Positions 29,493-36,150 of a stretch of DNA of 36,150 nt are shown here, one piece after another (position 1 is the first letter of the stretch; each line of letters opens with the position of its first letter). The notes under the pieces were generated by a model. The model made no database searches. It had not been told where the DNA came from and saw only the letters and a program-made list of their open reading frames with translations. The stretch comes from a virus: positions 1-36,150 of IMG/VR virus record IMGVR_UViG_3300028864_000011; one strand, given 5' to 3'. The position numbers and the translations under genes were made by a program.

Positions 29493-31583
29493 ATGTTAAA
29501 CTCTATTAAAATATTTTTATTATCATTTGTAGCCATAGTTTCTGGTTTATTTGGGGTCAACAATAAGACAATTGGAGAATACGCGCCAACGAGAGGAATG
29601 ACTAATCCAATGACTACTGCGGGGGATATGATTATTGGTGCTACCGCTGGCACTCCTACTAAATTGGGTATTGGTTCTAATGGACAAGTCCTCACAGTAT
29701 CAAGTGGAACTCCTATTTGGGCACCATCTACTGGTAGTGGTGGTAGTTCTGCCACAACTACAATCAATGGAGCAAGTGGACCTGATTTTTCTTTCTTAAC
29801 CGGAACAAGCGGAAGTAATTTTAATTTAGCAACTTCTACCGGTTCAGTTACTTTTAATTTACCAACTGCTTCAGCTTCTAACCGCGGTCTTTTATCTAGT
29901 GCCGATTGGACAACTTTTAATAATAAACAACCAGCAGGAAGTTATTTAACATCAATATCAGGATTAAATATTTCAACATTAAATAATGACAGTGGATTTA
30001 TAACTTCTAGTTCTTTGACCCAATATCTTTCAACAACAACTGCGGCATCGACTTATGCTCCCCTAACATCTCCTACTTTTGCCACGTCAATTAATGGTTC
30101 TTATCTTACTGCTTCTCAAATACTTGGCACAGATGCTTCTAAGAATATAGTTAGTTTGCCTGTAGCAACTTATCCTAGCTTAACTGAACTTACTTACTTA
30201 AAAGGTGTTACAAGCGCAATACAGACTCAGTTAAATGGTAAACAAGCCTCATTAACTAACCCAGTAACAGGCACAGGAACGACTAACGAACTTGCTTATT
30301 GGTCTAGCTCATCAGCTATCGGAACTTTACCAGTTGCCACCTACCCAAGTCTTACAGAACTTTCTTATATTAAGGGGGTTACTTCTGCTATCCAAACTCA
30401 ACTTAACGCTAAGGGAACATTTACTTTGCCAGATTTAACCACTGGTTCAGTTCTATTCTCAAACGGCACAACTATCTCTCAAGATAATAATAATTTTTTC
30501 TACGACTCAACTAATAATAGATTAGCAGTTGGAACAAAAACATTTCTTTCAACTGGGAATGTTTTTCAAGGTGTAGCTTCTAGCACAGCAACGGCTCAAT
30601 TAAATATTCAAAATACAAGTTCAGGAACTTCCGCTTCTTCGGATTTAGTAGCAACCGCAAATACTGGGACAGATTCAGCAAATTATATAGATTTAGGAAT
30701 TAACTCTTCAACTTATAATGATGCTGGTTATACAATAGGCGGTGCTTTAAGTTCTTATCTTTATTCTAATGGTGGAGATTTAGCAGTCGGAACTCAATCA
30801 ACTGGTAAAGTATTAAAATTTCATACAGGCGGAACTTTAGCCGCTAACTTAAGGGCAACAATATCTGATACTGGATTAGCAGTTGTTGGAACTGTAACCG
30901 GTTCTAATCTTTCAGGAACTAATACGGGGAATGAAAGCACTTCAACTATCGGTGTTCTTATTAATGGTTCTACATCCACGACAACGCCAGCTGATACCGA
31001 TCGCTTTGCTTTTAGTAGCACAAGTATTTTACGTTATATCACTTGGTCTAATATCAAATCAAGTTTAAAGACTTACTTTGACACAGTTTATTCTCAATTA
31101 GCAGGTAGTATCTCACAAGCATTTTCTGCCCTTAGTTTAGACTTAGGCAACGCTGACACAACCATAGCAAGAGTAAGTGCTGGTGTTATTTCTGTAGAGG
31201 GCGTAACAGTGCCAACTATTTCAAGCACTGACACTCTAACGAATAAGCGTGTAACCCCTAGAATTGTCACTACAGCAACGACAACATCTTTGACGATAAA
31301 TAGTGATACAACTGACCAATACACGATTACGGCCCTAGCTAGTGCCCTTACAATTAACGCTCCAAGTGGAACGCCAACAGACGGACAGAAACTTGTCTTA
31401 AGAATTACCCCAGATGCTACTCCAAGAGCTTTAACATTCGCGACTTCGACAGGTGGATTTGCTACTTCAAGTGATTTGGCTTTACCTAGCACTACAGTCG
31501 CAAGCAAAACAATGTATTTAGGATTTATTTGGAGTTCTTTAACTTCTCGTTGGAATTTAATCGCATTTTTAAACAACTTCTAG
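29493..31583 (+). CDS. Tail fibre protein with hydrophobic N-terminus
   Basis: Encodes 696 aa. An N-terminal hydrophobic segment (about residues 5-20) is followed by typical fibre sequence: MTTAGDMIIGATAGTPTKLGIG, Gly/Ser linkers, SADWTTFNNKQ and a duplicated block LPVATYPSLTEL-x-Y-x-KGVTSAIQTQLN at residues 222-247 and 279-304. The C-terminus has the frequent phage fibre domain TLTNKRVTPRIVTTATTTSLTI ... QKLVLRITPDATPRALTF. The two blocks are similar in protein but differ at many synonymous sites, so the duplication is old. It should mediate host recognition. A hydrophobic leader on a fibre protein is unusual. Confidence 0.7.
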   Translation: MLNSIKIFLLSFVAIVSGLFGVNNKTIGEYAPTRGMTNPMTTAGDMIIGATAGTPTKLGIGSNGQVLTVSSGTPIWAPSTGSGGSSATTTINGASGPDFSFLTGTSGSNFNLATSTGSVTFNLPTASASNRGLLSSADWTTFNNKQPAGSYLTSISGLNISTLNNDSGFITSSSLTQYLSTTTAASTYAPLTSPTFATSINGSYLTASQILGTDASKNIVSLPVATYPSLTELTYLKGVTSAIQTQLNGKQASLTNPVTGTGTTNELAYWSSSSAIGTLPVATYPSLTELSYIKGVTSAIQTQLNAKGTFTLPDLTTGSVLFSNGTTISQDNNNFFYDSTNNRLAVGTKTFLSTGNVFQGVASSTATAQLNIQNTSSGTSASSDLVATANTGTDSANYIDLGINSSTYNDAGYTIGGALSSYLYSNGGDLAVGTQSTGKVLKFHTGGTLAANLRATISDTGLAVVGTVTGSNLSGTNTGNESTSTIGVLINGSTSTTTPADTDRFAFSSTSILRYITWSNIKSSLKTYFDTVYSQLAGSISQAFSALSLDLGNADTTIARVSAGVISVEGVTVPTISSTDTLTNKRVTPRIVTTATTTSLTINSDTTDQYTITALASALTINAPSGTPTDGQKLVLRITPDATPRALTFATSTGGFATSSDLALPSTTVASKTMYLGFIWSSLTSRWNLIAFLNNF

Positions 31584-31584
31584 T

Positions 31585-32589
31585 ATGAAACTATTTAAAA
31601 AACTATTCTTAATATCAACTTTATTAATAAGCACATTATTTGTTTCTTTGAATGTTTATAATACTAGAGTAGTTAGCAATCAATTTACTGAGTCAAAATT
31701 ATTAGGAGTTTCATCTGTTAATATAAAAGCTTTAGTAGTAGCTGGAGGAGGAGGAGGAGGAAAGGGTATTTCTGGCGGTGGTGGTGCTGGAGGTTATCAA
31801 TATAATTCTTCTTTTGCCGTATCTATACAGCAATATTCTATTGTAGTTGGTAATGGAGGAAATGGAGCAACAGCAGCTAATGATGCCGGTTCCAATGGTT
31901 TTAACTCAACTTTTTCGACTATAACAGCTAATGGCGGAGGGGGTGGAGTTTCTAATACATCTGGTATTGGCTCTGGTGGTGGTTCAAGCGGAGGTGTTCA
32001 CGGAGCGTCAGCTACAATAGGGGCAGCTTCACAGGGTTATCAAGGTGGCAGAGGTAATGATAGTGCCCCTTTTGGTCAATGTGGCGGTGGAGGAGGTGGA
32101 GCTGGTGGATTAGGAACAACTGGAACAACTCTAAATCATGGTGGGGTTGGTGTCGTAAATCCTATTACCGGTTCTACTTCTGGTCAAAATGTTAGTGGAA
32201 CTTATTATTTAGCTGGTGGTGGAGGAGGTGGTGGATATTTAAATGGAAATACTCTTGCTGGCAATGGCGGTAATGGTGGGGGCGGAAACGGAACAAATGA
32301 CGGAGCAGCTGGTGGAAATGGAACAGCAAATACTGGTGGTGGAGGTGGAGGTGCTGGTTATTCTTATAGTGGAGGAGTTTTAGGTGTTGGTAACGGCGGT
32401 AATGGTGGCTCTGGTATAGTTATTTTATCCTGGCCAACATCTTCAATGGGAATAGCTAGTATTACTGGAACTGGTAATACTATCACAACTAGCGGGGCTG
32501 ATTCTATTGCTACATTTATAGTAAGTGGAAATATTACTTTTACTGAGGCTATTTCTAATAATTCAAATTTCTTTATGTTTTTTAATTAA
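31585..32589 (+). CDS. Glycine-rich adhesin-like protein (Gly_rich domain)
   Basis: Encodes 334 aa. The N-terminal 30 residues contain a basic start and a Leu/Ile/Ser helix, a likely signal anchor. Then ALVVAGGGGGGKG, SGGGGAGGYQYNSSFAV, YSIVVGNGGNGA and AGGGGGGGYLNGN follow the glycine-rich domain found in phage tail-tip proteins and other adhesins, in which polyglycine runs may pack as polyglycine-II helices. The last 50 residues form a separate Thr/Ile-rich beta segment. Placed directly after the fibre gene, it is a candidate receptor-binding tip or fibre chaperone/adhesin. The repeated GGA and GGT codons make the DNA slippage-prone. Confidence 0.65.
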   Translation: MKLFKKLFLISTLLISTLFVSLNVYNTRVVSNQFTESKLLGVSSVNIKALVVAGGGGGGKGISGGGGAGGYQYNSSFAVSIQQYSIVVGNGGNGATAANDAGSNGFNSTFSTITANGGGGGVSNTSGIGSGGGSSGGVHGASATIGAASQGYQGGRGNDSAPFGQCGGGGGGAGGLGTTGTTLNHGGVGVVNPITGSTSGQNVSGTYYLAGGGGGGGYLNGNTLAGNGGNGGGGNGTNDGAAGGNGTANTGGGGGGAGYSYSGGVLGVGNGGNGGSGIVILSWPTSSMGIASITGTGNTITTSGADSIATFIVSGNITFTEAISNNSNFFMFFN

Positions 32590-32607
32590 TAAATTAATTA
32601 TAAATTT

Positions 32608-32835
32608 ATGAACACTCAAATTGGAAACTTAAATTTAGGGGATTGGTTAAAAGGTTTAGTTATGGCGGTTATTACTGCCGTCCTAACACTTGTCTATCAA
32701 CTATTAACTTCAAGTCAAGCTATTGATTACAAACAAATTGGTATTGTTGCTTTAACTGCCGCTCTTGCTTATATTTTGAAGCAATTAGGAAGTGATGAAC
32801 AAGGTAATATTTTAGGTGTTGGTTCTAAAAAATAA
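32608..32835 (+). CDS. Holin-like small membrane protein
   Basis: Encodes 75 aa with two hydrophobic helices (about residues 14-32, WLKGLVMAVITAVLTLVYQLL, and 44-62, IGIVALTAALAYILKQLG), a short polar hairpin loop and a charged C-terminus. Size and topology match class II/III holins that permeabilise the membrane for the lytic enzyme. It lies before another small membrane protein and a peptidase gene, as in a lysis cassette. No sequence signature proves holin function. Leader TTATAAATTTATG. Confidence 0.55.
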   Translation: MNTQIGNLNLGDWLKGLVMAVITAVLTLVYQLLTSSQAIDYKQIGIVALTAALAYILKQLGSDEQGNILGVGSKK

Positions 32836-32847
32836 TCTAAACGTCTT

Positions 32848-33084
32848 ATGTCTTTACACAAACTTGGAGCAATAACTCAAAATACCTTAATCCCTTTAAG
32901 CTTAGCAATAGGTTTATTAGGAGCCGCTATCTGGCTGGGAACTCTGTTCGCTAGAGTTCAATTTTTAGAAGCTAAAGATGCTCCAAGTCGCTCTGAGTTT
33001 AATGCGATGTGCACTCAATTATCAGATATTAAGACAGGAGTAGATGGAATAAATAACTATTTAAGAGGTAAAAAACTTGATTAA
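32848..33084 (+). CDS. Small membrane protein with coiled coil
   Basis: Encodes 78 aa. One strong transmembrane helix (about residues 13-34, TLIPLSLAIGLLGAAIWLGTLF) is followed by a short helical or coiled region (FNAMCTQLSDIKTGVDGINNY). The layout resembles spanin-like or holin-partner proteins but has no lipobox. It is 12 bases after the holin-like gene, so it is probably part of the same lysis cassette. Function is not established. Confidence 0.5.
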   Translation: MSLHKLGAITQNTLIPLSLAIGLLGAAIWLGTLFARVQFLEAKDAPSRSEFNAMCTQLSDIKTGVDGINNYLRGKKLD

Positions 33085-33104
33085 AAAAAGAAAGGGAATG
33101 AGAA

Positions 33105-33371
33105 ATGAAAGACATTGGCAATTGCCCAATCTGCGGAAACATTTATGGCAAACATAACCATAGAACATTCCATCACGTCTTTCCTGTAAATGTATATCCA
33201 AATAGCACGTTAAGAGTTGAAGTGTGCCAAAAGTGCCACGGAGAATTTAACCAACTACACGAACATACAGAAAAACTGGATAGACCAACTTGGTTGAAAC
33301 GATGGATATTATTCGTTATTTCTAAAAAGAAACAACCCTATGAATTGTATCCGCAACTTAGAGATTTCTAA
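33105..33371 (+). CDS. HNH-type zinc-binding nuclease-like protein
   Basis: Encodes 88 aa. CPIC, RTFHHVFP and CQKCHGEFNQLHEH form a Cys/His cluster typical of small HNH endonucleases (two CxxC knuckles with HH between). It has the best Shine-Dalgarno-like sequence in the genome (AAAGGGAATGAG, then AATG), which differs from the A/T leaders of its neighbours and hints at recent acquisition, perhaps as a homing nuclease. The neighbour genes appear intact. Alternatively it aids packaging, as HNH proteins do in some phages, but terminase is far away. Confidence 0.65.
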   Translation: MKDIGNCPICGNIYGKHNHRTFHHVFPVNVYPNSTLRVEVCQKCHGEFNQLHEHTEKLDRPTWLKRWILFVISKKKQPYELYPQLRDF

Positions 33372-33428
33372 GTCTAAAAGAATGGGGAGCAAAATGTTCC
33401 CCTAACTAAAAAATTAATTATTAAACAT

Positions 33429-34592
33429 ATGTTAGACAAAGAGCAAATCGTCTATAAAATAAAGCATTTTTTACCTTATATATTTGGTTCTTTTAAAGGT
33501 TCTGGCTACAGACTGCTCGAAGATGATGATAGAGACTTTCAATTAGGTAGTTTTTTTGGATTAGGTGCTTATTCTCCAAAGTCTAGCCGTGTTTTGCTTC
33601 CAACTTTAAGCGTTAAAGACCAAAATCATTTTAATACCTGTGTTTTTAATTCTGCAACTGTATGTAAAGAACCAGACGAAGGCGTTATCTTATCGGTTCG
33701 ATCTTTAGTTTCGCAATCTTGGCGTTCTAACTATATTCAAGGAAATGGAAACTCTAGTCTGAGATATGCCCAACAAGTTTTAAAGGACTGGGGGGAGATG
33801 GAAGAAAAAGATTTACCGGATGGAAATTACTCTGTATCTAATGATTTCAATGGTTATGTAAATACTTCTTTAGACCAGAATAAAGCATCTGGTCATAAAA
33901 TTAGCTCTTTCTGGTCAGTAAGCACTAAAGACCAGATTCTACAACTTCTTGATCAAGGAAGAAGATGTCATGTGGCTATTCCTTGGTATTCTGGTTATAA
34001 CCAAGGCGGTGGTTTCTCCGCTCCTTGGATTATTACTAAAGCTTTAGGTTATTTTGTAGGTGGTCACGCTCTAGCAATAATCGGTTATGACTTAAATTAT
34101 CAAGGACATAAAGTTTTTATTATTCAAAATTCATATAGTGCTCAGTGGGGAGATGCTGGAAAGTTCTATGTAGAAATGGACTTCTTAGTTCGTGAAATGA
34201 ATCAACCAGGATACGGATGTTATTGTAATTTAGATTTAGGAACAGACACCGCCTCGTTTATCAATAAGTTTGATAGCAAGAACGTTAAGAAGAAAAACAA
34301 CCCATCAATCTACTTAATCCAGTCTGGTGTTAAAAAAGTTTACCCAGATTGGCCAACTTATTTAGCATTCGATGGTAATAATAAAGGTTTTACTACTTTA
34401 TCGGATACTGATGCTTTAGCTTTAGATAAAATTCAAGCTGGGGATAATATGGACATTACTAAATCTGTTTACTGGTCAATGATTGAAGAATTAAAACTGG
34501 CTGATGATAAAGATGGAGCTTTAATTTCTGCCATTACTCAGATGCAATATAATAAGAGACTTGGTTTAGCTTTAGATACTAATTTAAGATAA
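33429..34592 (+). CDS. Papain-like (C1A) cysteine peptidase
   Basis: Encodes 387 aa. The papain signature is complete: VKDQNHFNTC with oxyanion Q65 and catalytic C71, GGHALAIIGYD with H213, and IIQNSYSAQWGDAGKFYV with N234. There is no signal peptide or obvious propeptide, apart from about 50 polar residues at the start. The C-terminal 100 residues form a separate domain (IYLIQSGVKKVYPDWPTYLAF) of a type found at the end of secreted Parcubacteria-like proteins. It lies between lysis-like genes and tail genes, so it may be a virion-borne peptidase for crossing a protein surface layer, a lysis enzyme or a capsid-maturation protease. Leader TTAAACATATG. Confidence 0.8.
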   Translation: MLDKEQIVYKIKHFLPYIFGSFKGSGYRLLEDDDRDFQLGSFFGLGAYSPKSSRVLLPTLSVKDQNHFNTCVFNSATVCKEPDEGVILSVRSLVSQSWRSNYIQGNGNSSLRYAQQVLKDWGEMEEKDLPDGNYSVSNDFNGYVNTSLDQNKASGHKISSFWSVSTKDQILQLLDQGRRCHVAIPWYSGYNQGGGFSAPWIITKALGYFVGGHALAIIGYDLNYQGHKVFIIQNSYSAQWGDAGKFYVEMDFLVREMNQPGYGCYCNLDLGTDTASFINKFDSKNVKKKNNPSIYLIQSGVKKVYPDWPTYLAFDGNNKGFTTLSDTDALALDKIQAGDNMDITKSVYWSMIEELKLADDKDGALISAITQMQYNKRLGLALDTNLR

Positions 34593-34596
34593 CAAT

Positions 34597-35316
34597 ATGC
34601 AGTTCAACGGACAAAATCTCTACGACTTAACATCGAAACTTCTTTTGGGTTATCAAATGGACACGACTACGTTCTTTTGGCTTTTAAATTTATCAAAATC
34701 AAATAGAGAGCAATCACGTCCTTGGGTAATTTTAAGAAAAAAAGACACATCAAATATTGCTACACCGCAACAAAATACTATCAATAACAGTATGTATTTG
34801 ACTCCGTTTACTTTACCTAGTGATTTTCTTAATCATTACTCACCAAATCGTTCTTTGGTCGGCGTAGCTCAAGACGGAATAACATTTAGATGGTATAAAG
34901 AAATACCGCTAGAAAGAATGCACGAATATAAGGATGATAACTCTAAATTCTATATTGATTTAAAGAATAAAAAGTTTTTCTTATGCGGTATCTTAGACCA
35001 ACAATATACTTTAAATGAATTTTATATTGCTGGGTCAGCTGATATTGATGCTGAAACCGAGTGGGCTTTTCCTGGTCAGTTTGCTCCTATCCTAGCCTAT
35101 GATGTGGCAAAGACTTATAGAGAAATGTTTGACTATGATATTGTCAATGTTCAGCAAGGAGAAATGATTGCTAAGGGGGCGGCGGTTATTGAAAAGATGA
35201 TGATTGAATGGGACGGTGGTTTACAAGAAAGCCAATTAGAGGGAATTGATAATTATCAGGGCATTGGAAGTGGTTCATCATTCAATTCAAACATAGTCGG
35301 AGATAATAATAATTAA
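34597..35316 (+). CDS. Putative head-tail adaptor / tail tubular protein
   Basis: Encodes 239 aa. The N-terminal part is mixed helix and strand with LYDLTSKLLLGYQMDTTTFFWLLN and SRPWVILRKKD. The C-terminal third is helical with FAPILAYDVAKTYREMFDYD, DAETEWAFPG and GAAVIEKMMIEWDGGLQE. This resembles podoviral adaptor proteins that join portal and nozzle, and it directly precedes the nozzle gene as in T7- and P22-like phages. The assignment is by position and weak pattern. It starts 4 bases after the peptidase stop, with leader AGATAACAATATG. Confidence 0.4.
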   Translation: MQFNGQNLYDLTSKLLLGYQMDTTTFFWLLNLSKSNREQSRPWVILRKKDTSNIATPQQNTINNSMYLTPFTLPSDFLNHYSPNRSLVGVAQDGITFRWYKEIPLERMHEYKDDNSKFYIDLKNKKFFLCGILDQQYTLNEFYIAGSADIDAETEWAFPGQFAPILAYDVAKTYREMFDYDIVNVQQGEMIAKGAAVIEKMMIEWDGGLQESQLEGIDNYQGIGSGSSFNSNIVGDNNN

Positions 35317-35327
35317 CTGTTTAATAT

Positions 35328-36150
35328 ATGGCTAGAAAAGCATCAAAAGGAAAGTTAGCGGATTTCGTTGTTTCATCTTTTGGAGGTTTAAATACTTCTT
35401 TAAAAAATTTAGATGCGATGACACCGGGAACTTCTCCTGATAGTTTAAATTGGATGACTGGTGCCGCTGAAAAAGACGGCAAGTATTACGGCGATCATAT
35501 CGAACTTAGACGCGGAACTGCTTTTTTAAATGGTTCTGATAGTGGGTCATCTACCCCAGTATCAGGTTTGACTGTTGGAATAAAACAAGACGGCACTCAA
35601 GTCCCATTTTTTACTTCTGGTCGTAAACTCTTTTATTACGACATAACTACAAACACCTATATTGAATCTGGAAGTGATTTACTTCCTGATTCGGCCATAA
35701 ATGATGATGTTTCTGTTCTTTCTTATCAAAGTTTTTCAGGTAATCAGATTTTATTATCTTCTCCAAACTCGTCAATCTACAAAGTAATGGTTACTAATCC
35801 TATCAACCCGATTAATTTAAACTCTTTAGAATATAGGGGATATATCTCAGCTAATCAATCACGTTTAATGCTTTGGAATAGAAAAGGTTTAACTAGCGGA
35901 AATAATATCAATGATTTATTTGTGTCTGCAGTTGATGGTTCTCAGGTTTCTTATATGGCTGGTCCTAATAACGCTCCTTATACTTATAAGACTGGTGTTA
36001 TTGGTGCTACTGCTGACGGTGTAACTAAAACTTTTACAGGAACTATAACAAAAGATTTAGCTATTCAAACTTTATTTACTGTTTCTATTGTCGCTCCTAT
36101 TGCTACCCCAACTGCCATTACTGCCATAACTAAAGCTGCTTCCGCTAAAG
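35328..36150 (+). CDS. Tail nozzle / DNA-stabilisation-like protein, N-terminal part
   Basis: This is the 5' part of the 749-aa protein completed at bases 127-1554 across the circular join. It contributes 274 codons plus the first base of codon 275. It begins MARKASKGKLADFVVSSFGGLNTSLKN-like sequence (the SSFGGLNTS segment is common at the start of these tail proteins) and continues as repeated short beta motifs ending in a Thr/Ala/Ile-rich stretch. The leader TTTAATATATG fits the genome's start pattern. Frame continuity was checked: 35328 to 36149 is a whole number of codons and base 36150 equals base 127. Confidence 0.6.
   Translation, partial: MARKASKGKLADFVVSSFGGLNTSLKNLDAMTPGTSPDSLNWMTGAAEKDGKYYGDHIELRRGTAFLNGSDSGSSTPVSGLTVGIKQDGTQVPFFTSGRKLFYYDITTNTYIESGSDLLPDSAINDDVSVLSYQSFSGNQILLSSPNSSIYKVMVTNPINPINLNSLEYRGYISANQSRLMLWNRKGLTSGNNINDLFVSAVDGSQVSYMAGPNNAPYTYKTGVIGATADGVTKTFTGTITKDLAIQTLFTVSIVAPIATPTAITAITKAASAK
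36024..36150. repeat. Terminal direct repeat, right copy
   Basis: Exact copy of bases 1-127, which makes the contig circular. Confidence 0.95.

Overview
This window is one complete phage genome, opened inside a structural gene. Bases 1-127 are repeated exactly as 36024-36150, so the molecule closes to a circle of 36,023 bp. The last gene (start 35328) runs in frame through the join into base 1 and ends at 1554. The gene set is that of a short-tailed phage (podovirus type): terminase small and large subunits, portal, scaffold, major capsid protein, fibre proteins, a putative adaptor, a tail-nozzle protein and two very large putative ejection proteins. I found no tape measure, tail sheath or integrase, and no DNA or RNA polymerase, helicase or primase.

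The host is probably a Patescibacteria/CPR (Parcubacteria-like) bacterium. This is inference from three things: almost every start is preceded by an A/T-only leader such as AATATG or TTTATG without a Shine-Dalgarno motif; several secreted proteins carry the Thr/Ser-rich style and a W-x-x-C cysteine module common in Parcubacteria; and TAA, TAG and TGA all serve as stops, which excludes UGA-recoding lineages. A Bacteroidota host, also free of Shine-Dalgarno motifs, is the main alternative.

Layout. A divergent control region lies at about 18186-18636. To its right, all genes from 18637 through the join to 8624 read rightward (late block): small unknown genes, a tRNA-like element, terminase, portal, scaffold, capsid, secreted or anchored virion-like proteins, tail fibre, glycine-rich adhesin, holin-like protein, HNH protein, papain-like protease, adaptor, nozzle, a second signal-peptide fibre protein, two ejection proteins and a PurD-like ATP-grasp enzyme. 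To its left, genes from 18185 down to 8823 read leftward (early block): PD-(D/E)XK nuclease, zinc ribbon, membrane-anchored lytic transglycosylase, LexA-type winged helix, annealing protein plus RecB-type exonuclease, secreted Cys-rich protein, small unknowns, a nonapeptide-repeat protein, macro-domain-like protein, NinG-like nuclease, methyltransferase-like protein and HAD phosphatase. The blocks converge on a bidirectional terminator at 8627-8655.

The least conventional content is in the RNA and the decoding. Several leftward promoters are followed at once by leaders with interleaved inverted repeats (pseudoknot topology). Two further leaders share identical ends but have different interiors. 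A tRNA-like element has canonical D and T loops but a branched insert where the anticodon arm should be. The major capsid frame seems to start at an ATC codon, and one early gene seems to need a -1 shift at an A AAA AAG site. All pairings were found by eye.
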